Origin: Lucifuga dentata
Taxonomy: Eukaryota > Chordata > Actinopteri > Ophidiiformes > Bythitidae
Direction of reading: 5' to 3'
NCBI GenBank assembly: GCA_014773175.1
Contig: VXCM01003493.1
Coordinates: 1-64,000, forward strand
DNA length: 64,000 bases
Shown: positions 12,331 through 24,542 of the stretch, in pieces
Position numbering within the stretch: position 1 is the first letter of the stretch
Layout of the letters: each line of letters begins with the position of its first letter
The notes under the pieces: generated by a model
The model's input: only the letters and a program-made list of their open reading frames with translations
What the model was told of the DNA's origin: nothing
The model's database searches: none
Position numbers and translations under genes: made by a program

Positions 12331-15041
12331 CAACTGCAGCAACAAATCAGGCAGAACAGCTGAAATGATGCTGATTCAGAATGCAAATGGTTTTACGTAT
12401 CTTTAATTGTTACAGAGATTAATCCGGAAAAAAATATGTTTATTAAAGCTGTTTCTTTCTATTTAGGCCAGTACATTATTTGTCTTGTTTGGCCTCGGTG
12501 GAGGAACCGAGGAAAAAAGCTACTGTTGGACTGAGACAATATAACTTCAATCAAATGACAATATTTCAAAATTTGGCAAGTAAAATAATGGTTTGTGAAA
12601 GATGAAAGTGTATTTAACTCTGAAAACACTTTCCTCTTCCATCCTTCACGCGTGCTTTGTTCGTTTTCTGCCTGCATCTCAGTTATTCCACTGCCATCAG
12701 GAATATTCAATACAACTCATAACACAAGATGACTTGCAAGTTAAATTATTGCACTCATCTGATTTCTCATTTATGTATGAGACACAAAACTTTAGGACAA
12801 ACAAGTTGTTAGGACTGAGATTTTTTTTGTATCATTTATATGATCTATTTTTTCCAATTTCATCTCTAAGCAAGGTCATTAATAAACAAGAGTTTATCAC
12901 TTTAGCTTTACAATTGAGCTGTTGTGAGGGATGATGTTATACTTCCTGCCACTAGGTGTCACTGTGGAGCAGTTTTCTTTTCTTTTTAATCACTTTTAAC
13001 AGCAGTTCTCAAACGTTTTGAACAAACTATCACCTCTGAACAAACCAAACATACCACCTCATCAATGAACTCACTGAGAAAAATGTTAGAAAGATCTTGT
13101 GTTTGTACTGTATTCAAACGGAGACGTTTACAGTGTGAGAAAAATTACAACATAAAAAAAATCTAATTATTAAAAGTGAATAAAAATAAACTATTTCTTC
13201 ATGAAACTCATTTTATTTGTGAATAATTTGCCACAGTAACAGAATTTCCATAGATTTCAATTTTTTGATTCTCTGCAGTCATCTGGCATACCACCAGGGG
13301 ACGCTTCAAGTACCACTGGTGGGTACATGCACCACAGTTTGAGAAACACTGACTTACAATGCCACCTAAACCTTCCTTGTCTCGATTATTACCATTTGGG
13401 GAAAGTCGACCTGTATAAATATCATTTGCAAGAGTGCAACAGTAAGTTACAGCATGACGAAACGAAACAACACGTCCCATACTGGAGACAGTACGTACCA
13501 GCAGACCACGAAAGCAAGTGTGTGTGTGTGTGTGTTTGTGTGTGCGTGTGTGGATAATACTCAGTGCTTCAGTGTGAGGGTTTACACGAAAATTATACAG
13601 TCAAACTTGACTGAGGCGTCTCATCTTACACAAATGATACAAACAGGCATACAAAACACGTGAACACCCGCAAAAGTGTCCAGATACGCAGCACACTCTC
13701 ATTTTCTCTCTCTCTCTCTCTCTATCTCTCACACACACACACACATACATCCCACACAATCCACCATAGCCGTGTCATATGAAAGAAGGTCTAAGCTAGT
13801 AGTACATTTACATATACATGTTATATATACGTTTATGTTAATAAATACGATTACAGTCATCTCATAATGTACATTTTGTTTTATCATTACATTATCACAC
13901 AAAGAGGCTTTGTTCTCATGGAAGGGAGAGAGCGTTTTCATTGGACAGGTGAGAAGGAGGAGACCATCTGATTCGCTGGTAGGAGGATTTAGTCAATTTT
14001 TTTTTTTTTTTTTTTTTTTTTGCTGGGAAGTTTAAAATTCCGACTGTCATACAAGGAAAATGGTCAGAAATTGCAACAGAGAACTTAAGGGATAGGTTAA
14101 AAAAACATTTTTGATGCTTGACGTGAAAGATTCTGAGCTGCATTCATGGAAACGCAAAGGAATAAAGGAAATGTGCTTCGTATGTGAAAGTTCTCAGTCA
14201 TTCAGGTCATTAGATGTCTCAGTAGCAATTCAAGGAAACCGGACTTCCTGTTTAGTCTTGAAGCTTTTCGTTACTCATCCAAGTATCTTCCTTTTGAGGG
14301 GCACGTTGAGTCATATGCGAGTCACGAGTCCTAATTAGATTTTAATGACTCCAGCTTCTTCCCTGTGACTCTAACGGCTCCTGTAACTCCCACGTGACAC
14401 CCTGTGTCACCTGCCCAAAGGTGGGGACGACCCTCGGGATTAATGCCGGTTNCTCCCACGTGACACCCTGTGTCACCTGCCCAAAGGTGGGGACGACCCT
14501 CGGGATTAATGCCGGTTTACTGATGACACCAACTCAGAGGCAGAGAAGCTTCAAAACGAAACAGGAAGTGCTGCTGCCTTCAACTACTACTACTAGAAAA
14601 AAGGTGCTTCAGTGCCGTCTGGAAAAAATGGCCTCACACAATTCCTTGCTCTAGAAAAAACAAATAGGGAATTTCCAACAGACATTGACTGTGCCAGCGC
14701 TGCGGTGGTCATTTCCAAGCTTATGATGTCTCTTTCATATTCTTCCCGGATCTAATAGTGTTTAGTGTGAAGATTTTGATTTCAATTGATACAAATTCCC
14801 CAACAGTAGCATAAAAATGATCTTTTAATGTAATATTCCTCATGTGTGGCAAATGGTTAAAAACATGAATTCCCATTTTGCCCAAAATTTAACAATTTTC
14901 CATGGAAACTAGGGTCACAATGCCAAGTATAATACCCATCTGCATACCCTTTGTTCATAAACAGATTCATTGTAATTTATACTGTTTAAAATATTTATTA
15001 AAAGCTGGGAATTTCTGGCAATTTTCAGTTTAAAATTGTAT
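12331..15041. other. No gene; repeats and a gap duplication
   Basis: Holds (GT)n 13518-13552, (CT)n 13707-13725, (T)n 13998-14021, and at 14180-14600 a repeat-like block with GAAGCTTTTCGTTACTCATCC and a 65-base duplication around N14452. The rest is unique AT-rich sequence. Confidence 0.6.
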
Positions 15042-16166
15042 TTAAAGGATCATACCAGTGATATATACATTTGAGACCAGTAAATACAACCTGCATACAT
15101 GTTATGTACATTAGTGTGAACCATTTTCCAAAACATACTACTGGAGTGATGAATTTTAGAATTGTTTTTCCTACCTTCCAGCCAGCCATGGGTTTCACTT
15201 CATTCTACCTATTTAAATCAACTTGTAGGGACTTCAAACACGCTTGAAATACTGAATCCACCACAGCAAACCACATGCTGTTATTATTCTTTGTCAAATT
15301 TTAACCAATACAACATAGAGCTACATGCAATAAAATGTATTTCTCCACCAGGATTTTATCAGCAAAGACACACAGGCAAAAATATTGCATTTTAAAGGAC
15401 CATACCACCATTTTGCATGTTTGAGCCTAATATATTCAGTTTTCATACACATAATGTTACTGACAATCATTTCCCTAAGCATACTACTGGAACGGTGAAT
15501 TAAAAATGTTTTTCCTACCTTCCAGACTTCCATTGGTTTCAGTTCATTCTATTAAAATCAACTTGTTGANTTTTTTTTTTTTTTTTTTTTTGAAGTTTCA
15601 TAATTTTAGTATTTAAGCGCAATAAAAAACGTGGAGTGAATGTTTGAATGAGTGAATTCTCCACCAGGGAATATAGTCCCATCGAAAAATGTATCAAAAA
15701 ACTTAAAGGACTGTGACTTCATAAGGCTGTGTCACTATTAGCAGGAAAAACACTGATTTTTAAGGTGGGTGTATCACTTGAATATTTGATTTTGAAAAAT
15801 TAAAGAGATTTTACAAAATATCAAAAAAGCTGACATACAGGTTTATCCTTTGGGAAATGATTGTCATTGTAACGTAACATGTATGAAAATTGTATATATT
15901 AGGCTCAAACATGCAAAATGGATGGTATGGTCCTTNCGTAACATGTATGAAAATTGTATATATTAGGCTCAAACATGCAAAATGGATGGTATGGTCCTTT
16001 AAGGTGGGCATATCAGATGAACATTTGATTTTGAAAGATTAGTGTATTAGGCAAAATAACACAAAAACTGAAATAGTTTTATTTGAAAATGGTTGGCAGT
16101 GACGTAACGTGTATGGGTAGAATTTATTGGGCTCAAACATGTAAAATCACGGGCACGGTCCTTTAA
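15042..16166. mobile_element. Nested TTAA elements: B-type inside A-type
   Basis: The outer A copy runs from TTAAAGGATCATACC (15042) to GGTCCTTTAA (16166). An inner B copy occupies 15392-16002, with TTAA on both sides and GGACCATACC/GGTATGGTCC termini. Removing the inner copy and one TTAA restores the expected outer sequence. A gap duplication (N15936) affects the inner right end. Confidence 0.8.
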
Positions 16167-19100
16167 TTTGCCAGGTCTCTGCTTTCATTCATAGGTGGAA
16201 ACATACACACACACACACACACATACACACCAGCTTCCTCTTCAACCTTTTGCTCTTTTTCGATTGATTTTTAGATCTGAGTTGAGTTCAGCAAAGTCAC
16301 TCTCTCCCTGTGTTCCTCCCTACGTTATCAAAGCGCTTCCTCTGACATTTAGGGAGGAAGAAGACAAAAAAAAAGAGGGGGAGGGAAAAGTGGGAAAGTG
16401 GAAGGGGAAGAGGAGAGCGGGCTATTTCAGCTTTTTCATGTGAAACAACAATGAATTATGGAGGCAGGTTTGGCCTTTGGGAGAAGTACTGTTTCTGTCG
16501 CACGGCCTGTAATTACTGTCTTGATTCTCCGCCCTCAACATTGTTCCAGTGGCTCCTTCTCTCCCTGAAATTGCTGCTCTTACACAAACAAGCCTCGATT
16601 TTAAATTATACCGTATGTCTTTCCCATTTCTGCTGCTGCTTAAGCCACATACATGTCGGACTCTCAATAAGAGTTAGCTGCACATCTAAAATTAGTTTAC
16701 CTACCAAAGCCAGACTTTTACCGTCTCCCTGAAGCAGCTGGACATATCATAACTTGTCAAAATTCAATAAAAATCTCCTTTGAAACTAAAAATGTGTCTG
16801 TTTAATAACCAGTATTTATTATTTTATAAAGGCTGCAACAGACCATAGCTAATAATGCAATAAAAGTTCTCGTTAGATTGGGCTTTTAGTCAATATTGAT
16901 TGGTTATTCATTTAAAAGATTATGACTCAAATGGATTTTAATAAGCATTTCATTATAATCATTACATGTTTTACTTTTATATACTTTATAAACCTTTTTA
17001 CCTCCATCAAGAAGTGGCATATCTCAAAAAGAGACAGATTTCAATTGAATTTTATAAGTAGGTGGGACTTGAGTTTATTTGATTTTGGGACAGATCCAGA
17101 CTGGGATCTAGATAGAGGAATTTTTCTTTTTTTTTCTTTTTTTTGGATTGGAAGATATGATTTTTGTCAACATTTTTGACTATTCCTCAAAAACTAAGAC
17201 ACCAATTTTAATGAAAAGCTTAGGCATGTTTATGATGGACTCTCAACGAGTTCATTTTAGCCCAGATCAGATCGATCCAGATCTGCCGGATTACAGCATT
17301 TGCTCAGAAATGGGTCAAATTTATGGCATTGCTATATAAACGGCTAAAGGCTAAAAACATGCGACCACCAATGTGTAACAAAGGTGACACTAAAACAGTT
17401 TTGACATCTTTTTGTCAGTTATGGACATATATCCAGAAGAAGATTTTTTTTTTTTTTTTNGATTTTTTTTTTTTTTTGGCTTCTTTTTCTGGCTTTATAT
17501 TTGCAAAAAGCAAACAAATCAGAGGACTGTTGGGACTTGGCAGAAGTACTTGATGCCCTCTATTATTATTATTTCTATAATATGATTTATTATAGTTTTT
17601 TTCAAGTATTTCCAACCACAATTGAATCTTAACATTACCAGACTATCGACTGTATTGTTGCAAGCTGTTGTATCTTACACATAAATATTACCTAAAATAA
17701 ATGACAAAGAAAGCCCAGATTACCGCTGCGGAGGACACGGCCTTATTAACAGCTAATTCTACATCTGTTTGATTTATATTGATTTGTTAGCGGAGGAGTA
17801 AATCCTTTAGGCAACGCCAGAAGCCGGTGAGCAGCGCATCAGTATGCATCGCCATGCTGGTGGAAACGGTCATGGCCTGCATGCATCATATTTAGACACC
17901 GCCATGCTGTTACAAAGGTGTGCAGCTATTGGAAATGTTCTCTTTAAACGCCATATGACTGGTTGGGGATTTGGATGACACAGACACACACACACACAGA
18001 CAGGGCAGTCTGATCTGGCTTCTTCACTGTATGTCATACACATACTCCACATGAAGCTCCTTTTATTGCTCATCTTGTCTATCTCCCTGTAGGTTTGAGT
18101 GGACAAACCCTCGGCTTTAACGTCATTCCTTTTTCCAAACCATCCCGCGGTGCACAGCATGTTAATACTGGGTGTGTTCGTGAAAATATGGGTTTGGTTA
18201 TAACGTTGGCAGGGACATTTTTACTGGTCTGGTTTTCCTCCAGTCTGCTCTCCTCTGCAACAAGTTGATCCCGTTTCCTGCAGGTAATAAAATGATGAAC
18301 TGGTTTATGATGGAGTCAAATTTAAAGCCCCCACAATGAACTTCCACTATTCTGGCATTTTAACAATCGCTCAAACCTCCATTTGGTAAGTGGTAATAGC
18401 ATGGAGTGTATGTATGATGTACAGACCGTACGATGGTTTAAAGATTCATGTTTGAGCATTGCTGTGGTGCGTAATTTTATTACTGCAGAAAATTTGTGAG
18501 TCATGTAGCACAAATCAACAGACTGAAAGAGGACAGAGCTGCAGAATTTCATGTTTGCATTTAAAATGGCTAATAAAAATGGCTAAGAAGTTATATTGGA
18601 TAAACAGCTCAGACATTATATGGATTTATATGCAAGATGTTATATAGATTTATAAGCAAAAATGCACCTACTGCTTGGCAGGATTATATAAAGGGAAAAT
18701 GGTTTTTGTAGTATGTTGATGGGATGGTAAAAAAAATAAAAAAGTTTCTTTGCCACAAGTCAAAGTATTTTAATTGGATATAGATTTCTATGCAAAGATT
18801 AGTCACCTATGTTTCTGTTAAGGATTGCACTTTCCTGACAGTCCCTAGCCACGGTTGACGGCGCACTTCCTCACAGAAAGCTGTAGTGACAGCAGTGCAG
18901 TATGCACTATTATTAAATACACATAAAAATGCCTAAAATATGTTAATTATTGCTTGTATCCTGCTGGCAGAAATCTTTACTGTTTATAGTTGTAGCGTGT
19001 CACGTTTAATGGTTTTAAATTGCGATATCTGACAAATCTCTCTTTATTCGATAAAAATATTAGCAGGGACAACTTAGTTGCACCATGACAGGGTAGACAG

Positions 19101-19395
19101 TAGAGATGTGTCTCCATCCATGCCTAAATCTACACCTGTGGTGTTCATAAATTCACAGTCATGGTGCTTGAAAATTGTTTTTAAATTTTTGCGTAACTTA
19201 CATCAACCTACTTTTTAGATGAAAAGCTATGCGAGCTAAACAAGGTGGATGAGAGAAGAAGGTGTAGCCAAATCTGACCTTCACACCAAAACATCTCACA
19301 ACATTTTTCTCCTCTTTTCACAAGTGATCAGAGTGGATTTCTAAAGACACCGCACTGCGTTTGAGCTGGGGTGCTGCAGGGCGCCGCACAGTGGG
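16167..19395. other. No gene; one dispersed repeat
   Basis: Contains (CA)n 16205-16222, a low-repeat segment 16440-16735 that could be conserved noncoding DNA, a dispersed repeat 17010-17530 related to 12010-12330, a poly-T gap at 17460, and unique sequence. The last part (below about 19400) may be hpcal4 3' UTR. Confidence 0.55.
19043..19048 (-). terminator. Candidate polyadenylation signal for hpcal4
   Basis: AATAAA on the minus strand about 565 bases past the hpcal4 stop codon. The intervening sequence (including a strongly C/T-rich plus-strand tract at 19495-19615) has no other gene and would be the 3' UTR. A hexamer alone is weak evidence and other sites further down are possible. Confidence 0.3.
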
Positions 19396-19611
19396 ATGGC
19401 CTGGAAGAACAGAATGGGGGGGTCCAGTATGTTCCCAATGTTCTCCAGTTATCCTCACTTAAAAAAAAATATTAACTTCTTCCCTACCTCTCTCCTCCTT
19501 CTCACCGTTTCCGCATCCTCCCCTTTCTTCCCCTTCCTTCTCTCTCTCCTCCTCTTGTTTCAGTTCCTTCCCCATCCCTTCCCTCCCTCCATTTCTCCAC
19601 CCCGTCCCTCT

Positions 19612-22569
19612 CTACTTCTGCATGTCACACTGCAGCAGTAGGACGATGGAGGGGTCGGACTTGGCAGCCTCTTTGAACTCCTCCAGGGTGATCTCGTCGT
19701 TGTGGTCCTTGTCCATCTTGGAGAAGATCTTGTCCACGCGCTGCTGGGGGGTCAGCCCGTCCTCGTTCATACGCATCATGATGACGGTGCCCACCATCTT
19801 GTAGATGGCCTGAGAAGGGAGGAAAGGAGGGGAAAAAAAATAACGTCAAGCGATATTTTGTCCAAAATCCAAACTCAAGCCCTCAGAAGGACACACACAT
19901 GTACACACCAGCCCACGCCCGCTCTCCAAACACACCTCGATGATCTCCAGCATCTCCATGCGTGTGATTTTTCCGTCTCCGTCCAGGTCATACATGTTGA
20001 AGGCCCAGTTGAGTTTCTGCTCGAAGCTGCCCCTGGAGGTGATAGACAGGGCACAGATGAACTCCCTGAAGTCGATGGTCCCGTCGCCGTTCTTGTCAAA
20101 CGTCCGAAATGCGTGTTGGGCGAACTTGGAGGCGTCGCCGTATGGGAAAAACTGTGGAGCAAAAATTCAGTAGAAGGAGGAAGGATGAAAAATGTGACTT
20201 TTTTTGAAGTTCTGAACGATGAAGGGAGGAGGAAAAGCAGGCTTATCGATAGTTGCAGTGGCAGTGATGATGATATTTACGATGTTTGTATGCTGCATAG
20301 ATGTTTTTATGACTTTCTGTGGTTACACCTTTTAAGTTGTGGAAATTTTGCTCATATTTCTTACTGTTTCGCAGATTTAGCTTCTGAAATGAGAAGATAT
20401 ATTTGCTTAAATCAAGTTCAGATTTCTGTTTTAAGGACATCATCAAAAGTTGCTTTGGTGTGGCTGTTGGCTTTACTCATAAATACAAAGAACATTTTTA
20501 GAGTTGATGAAAAGATAAATATTTGGAGAAGAAACAGACATCAGAAACTTCTACCAGCTAAAAGTGGATTCCTTGTGTACATGAAATTTTTGTAATTAAA
20601 AGTTTGTCTGACATAACATTGCAACATTTCTAAATTCAATTCTTTGCATTTCATTCACAGTCACAGACCACCAATTGAAGTCTTCAGACTTGTTTTCTTT
20701 ACCGTTAAGACCTGAATTTGAGTCATGCCAAGCTCAAACTGCACAATTTTAGCTCAGATTTATACAAACTTTCCTGACCTGAGACCAAAAAACCCTGGTT
20801 GGAGCCATGTCGCTACTCATGCCTGTCACCGACACTCGTGAAGGCCAAACAGTTCAGAGATGTGTCCTAATATTTTCAGGCACGTTTAAAATTATCATGA
20901 TGCTCTTCTAGTTGAGCAAATCTGCAACAAGTCTCATGCAGCAAGGAGCACAATGACAGCATGAGAGGACAACGCAACTCCTCTCAACCTGATTTTATTT
21001 TTGCACAAAGTAGCGAGAAAACTTCTTAACCAGCGAGCAGCTCGTCCTTGTTTGGGTCGATATTGGCAAAAATCATGGCGTCAGTGTTTTAGGTTTTAGG
21101 TTCACAAGTGCAGTTTCGTGTGTTTGCATTTTTCACATTAGGTGTCCCTGAGTATTGATATCAGATGTCAGTCATCCCCTCTCAGGTGAGACATCTTGTA
21201 ACATGTGATCCGGTCTGCGCTCAGTCGCGTAGTGTGTGCACAACACAACCTGTGTAATGTGCACAACACAACCTTGTAAAGACATAATATTATAGGAAAG
21301 ATTGTTGCATAATTTGATCAGTTGAATGATTTGGGGATTTCTGTTGTGTAGTCTGTGTTTGACATAAATGTGCCTGAGAGAGATTTGGCAATATGGATTA
21401 AAAATACCTTTAAGCATGGTAAATACATGTAAAATCAATCAGTGCCACTCTCCTATCCACAGGTCTTCACAGTGTTTTAGGGAAACTAGCATTGCCCGTT
21501 GAAAACGTGCCTGTTCAGACCAAGCCGGACTTTATGGTGTGTGCTGCAGCCTGCCATACGTTTGTTCTGGACATCCTCGTGAGCTAGCTTTGTTTGCTGT
21601 ACGAGGTGGAGACCAGGTTGAGATCATGCCCTGGGACTGGAGCATATCCTGCCGCACGGATTTCTTTTTACGGGCACAGCTCAATTCGAGAACTGCTCAT
21701 CCAAACAACTTCACACATGACACTGCACCCTCTTTGGTTCTGAGCAATGAACCTGCCGAATTTCAACTTCATACAGAACCGGGTTCTAGGGATATTGGTG
21801 TCACAGACAGAGACTTCTGCCTTTATAGTTAAATGTCAGGCTGCTAGAAAAACACCATTACTCTGATTGGCTGAGAGCACTAGAGACTCTTTCTTCAACA
21901 GAAACTGTAGCATGCAACAACCCAACCATGTTCTGACTAATGCGTGAGGTAACTTTTTTTTTCCAAATATAACCACAACAAAACAAGAGTACATTTTTCA
22001 GTGTCAAAAAAAAAAGCATCCTTAACCCTTTAACCCTGACCTATGAAATTATTATCAGAAAAATCAAATTTCTTGCAATTTATTTCTTTATTGGACCCTT
22101 AAATTCCCTAAAAAAATTCTGAATTTTTTGTGCATATATAATTTTTTTTTTTTGTATCACATTTGATACATCAGGCATTTATTTAACTCAGCAGGATTTA
22201 AACTAGAACTTTTTTTTTTTTTTTTTAGACACAATAGAATAGGCATTTTGATCAATAACTGATCATGTTGATGATAAGTCTCAGAAAATCATGTATCAAA
22301 TGTGACACAAATGGCGTTAGGGTGAACGGTGGAAAAAATCAAACACAAACTGCTTCTAAAAATCAGGATTTCACCGTGATCTCTCCTGTCCTCCATGTTG
22401 CTCTCACCTTAACGTAGAGCTGCTGGAACTCCTCCAGGTTGAGGATCCCAGAGGGACAGTCTTTGAGGAATCCTTTGTACCACTGCTTGAGTTCTGCCTC
22501 GTTGAATTCGGTGTTCTTTGTCAGATCATCCAGGACCTCCGGTGCCAGCTTGCTGTTGTGTTTCCCCAT
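19612..22569 (-). CDS. hpcal4: Neuronal calcium sensor, visinin-like (hippocalcin-like 4; VSNL1 alternative)
   Basis: Complete 191-residue EF-hand calcium sensor read from three coding exons: 22569-22408 (54 aa), 20151-19936 (72 aa) and 19809-19612 (65 aa plus TAG), all introns phase 0 with GT-AG ends. Seen: MGKHNSKL start with Gly2 for N-myristoylation, a degenerate first EF-hand (DCPSG near residues 37-41), and canonical calcium loops at about 73-84 ([12 protein letters not shown]), 109-120 ([12 protein letters not shown]) and 159-170 ([12 protein letters not shown]). Length equals that of VILIP proteins. Family knowledge: calcium-myristoyl switch proteins of neurons that move to membranes and modulate cyclase, receptor and trafficking partners. 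Paralogue choice is uncertain: compared with the human proteins as I recall them, residues such as [17 protein letters not shown] and QCDMQK match HPCAL4, while YVK, SITSRG and [10 protein letters not shown] match VSNL1. The neighbouring endothelin-2-like gene (human EDN2 and HPCAL4 both in 1p34) tips the call. The ATG has A at -3 and G at +4. Confidence 0.9.
20152..22407 (-). other. hpcal4 intron between coding exons 1 and 2
   Basis: The 2256-base intron begins AAG|GTGAGA and ends CCACAG|TTT. It holds a Helitron-like repeat copy (21480-21835) and AT-rich unique sequence; no other exon was recognised. The second intron (19810-19935) is only 126 bases, a typical teleost size. Confidence 0.85.
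21480..21835 (-). mobile_element. Helitron-like repeat copy (family H)
   Basis: Minus-strand copy of the family also at 35859-36250 and 45445-45500. It begins (minus strand) TAACTATAAAGGCAGAAGTC and shares the GCTCAGAACCAAAG and GAGCTGTGCC blocks. The TC-type start and lack of terminal inverted repeats recall Helitrons; class is inferred. Confidence 0.5.
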
Positions 22570-22586
22570 GCTGCTTCACCTCTCTG
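22570..22586 (-). other. Splice acceptor and short 5' UTR just before the hpcal4 start codon
   Basis: Reading the minus strand, a long C-rich pyrimidine tract ends in CAG at 22586-22584, 14 bases before the ATG. This is a strong acceptor, so the start codon lies in the second exon and at least one noncoding first exon must lie upstream, as in mammalian VSNL1-type genes. Whether that exon is close by (the CpG-containing 22620-22740 segment) or far away (41.5 kb) cannot be decided from sequence alone. Confidence 0.6.
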
Positions 22587-22861
22587 GGGGGGGGAGGGAA
22601 CACAGGGAGAGAGAGGGGGGTGAGTACGCAGGTGAGGAGGCGAAAGCTCGACAAACAACAGCAGCGGCGGTAATGCTCTCTTGTTGAGGCGGCACGGGTC
22701 TCTGAGGACACGTGCAAACATGAAACCTGCGCACGAACACAAATAGGCAGGTTGCATCATCTCTGAGAGGCTGTGAGAACTTCAATACATAAAAATATTG
22801 AAGGTACACAAACTGTACACTGCAAAAGATAGCTATCTAAGCAAGCCTTTTTAAATTTTTC

Positions 22862-23760
22862 TTTTTTATTTTTATAGCCCAATATCACACAAAATGATTC
22901 AAAGGGCTTTACAGGCCCACATGTTAAAGGACCATACCATCCATTTTGCATGTTTAAGCCTAATATATTCAATTTTTATACATGTTACATTACTGAAAAT
23001 CATTTCCCAAAGGATAAAACTGTATTTCAGCTTTCCTGATATTTTGCAAACCCTCTTAATCTTTCAAAATCAAATATTCAAGTGATTCAAGTGATACACC
23101 CAGTTTAAAAATCGATGTTTCTCCAGCTAATAGTTACGCAGCTTTATGAAGTCACGGTCGTTAAAGTTTTTTGATTTTTCGATAAACGTAGGTCTTCTTT
23201 TGGGACTATATTCCCCGGTGGAGACATACATTCACTTTTATTGCACTTCAACGCTAAAATTATGAAACTTTGAAAAGACCTGAATATACGTGTTGTTCAT
23301 GATGATGGATTACCTATCCCAAGAACATTGCAATTATCAACAAGTTGATTTTAGTGTACCAGAATGAACTTTAACCAGTGGCAGTCTGGAAGGTAGGAAA
23401 AACATTTTTAACTCACCATTCCAGTAGTATGCTTTGGGAAATGAATGTCAGTAATGTTACATGTATGAAAATTGAATATATTAGGNCCAGTAGTATGCTT
23501 TGGGAAATGAATGTCAGTAATGTTACATGTATGAAAATTGAATATATTAGGCACAAACATGCAAAATGGATGGTATGGTCCTTTAACAATTCCTGACCCA
23601 GTCCAAGCTCTCTAAGAACACAGAAAAAAAAAAAGTTAACATAGGAAAAAATGGAACAAACCTCAGGAGAGGCAGTTCAAAGAAAGATTCCCTCTCCTCA
23701 AACGATAGGTGGAGAAGCAGACAAATTACAAAGATATAAAAACAATGAAACATTAAAACA
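22862..23760. mobile_element. SINE/LINE-type repeat split by a TTAA element
   Basis: The flanks (AGCCCAATATCACACAAAATG...TTTACAGGCCCACATG at 22876-22923, and CAATTCCTGACCCAG onward from 23587) are the two halves of a common fish retroelement that contains AACCTCAGGAGAGGCA. A B-type TTAA element lies between them. Confidence 0.65.
22924..23586. mobile_element. TTAA element, B-type, reverse orientation
   Basis: TTAA at both ends (22924-22927 and 23583-23586), inside an older repeat, showing a clean TTAA target duplication. A gap duplication at N23486 adds about 60 extra bases. Confidence 0.8.
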
Positions 23761-24095
23761 TATATAAAAGGTGTACAGGTAAAGGTATTTTAGTTATACT
23801 TTCACCAAAGAGGATACTGTATGTTTGCGGTCATGTTTGATTGACGATTTGTCCATCGGACTGTTAGTTAAGAGGATATATGGATATTACGGAATCATAC
23901 GAAAGCTCATCTCCATAATGATTTCATTGTCCCTCCATAATCATCTTGTATGAGTAAGGCCCCTGATATTTTGAGGATCATTGATATTTCACCCATAAAA
24001 TGGCCCATTACCCTGGCTGATCTGCCTGTGACCTCACCACGCATTCCATGGCAATGGACCTCTGCAGCGCCTTCGTGACGCCATCTCTGACTCAC

Positions 24096-24178
24096 GGCTT
24101 TATTGAACGGCTTTCGCACTTTGACACCAGGCCGCAGCTGGCAGAACGCAGCCGAGCAGCTACAAATCCTCCACTTAA
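24096..24178 (-). other. Candidate exon with strong splice sites, unassigned
   Basis: On the minus strand a fine acceptor (CTCTCTCTCTGCAG, AG at 24180-24179) and a consensus donor (AAAGCC|GTGAGT) bracket 83 bases of locally GC-rich sequence. Two of the three frames are open. It lies 1.5 kb upstream of the hpcal4 start exon on the same strand, so an untranslated exon of that gene is possible, as is chance. Confidence 0.3.
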
Positions 24179-24353
24179 CTGCAGAGAGAGAGGATGGGGA
24201 TGGTTTAAAGCTGAAATATCACCCGCCGTGCCTTGCTTAATGGTCGAGTGAGTCACCTTAAGTCAGCACCGTGCAAGAGCTGAGAGAGAGATGGGAGACA
24301 AGCAGTAAAGGACGTCAGTGAGATAGAGGTCACTCCAGCATTAAGAGAGCAAC

Positions 24354-24408
24354 GTGTGTCTGGAAAAGGTCACCTGTGATTATCGCAGGTGATCTTTTCC
24401 AGACACAC
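24354..24408. repeat. Compact hairpin with 23-bp arms
   Basis: Arms 24354-24376 and 24386-24408 are complementary except for one G:T position, with a 9-base loop. The outer flanks do not pair. It resembles a short hairpin RNA precursor or a tiny palindromic insertion. Confidence 0.6.
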
Positions 24409-24542
24409 TGAAACCCAGAAAGGAATGTTTTCCTTTATAGAGACGTTACCTGCGGCTGTATGAGAGAAAAGCACGCAGACTAACCGTAAATGTGTCTGAG
24501 TAGATAAGAAACATAAAAGTGAGAGCAACTGAAGCAAATACC

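Larger units (their letters stand above)
23761..24542. other. Unique region with candidate exon and hairpin
   Basis: Holds a dispersed repeat fragment (about 23795-23885), the 24096-24178 exon-like segment and a compact foldback at 24354-24408. No protein gene recognised. Confidence 0.5.

Noticed and set aside
14394..14654. Apparent tandem protein repeat around N14452.
   Set aside because: The repeat is an exact copy on both sides of a gap, an assembly duplication.
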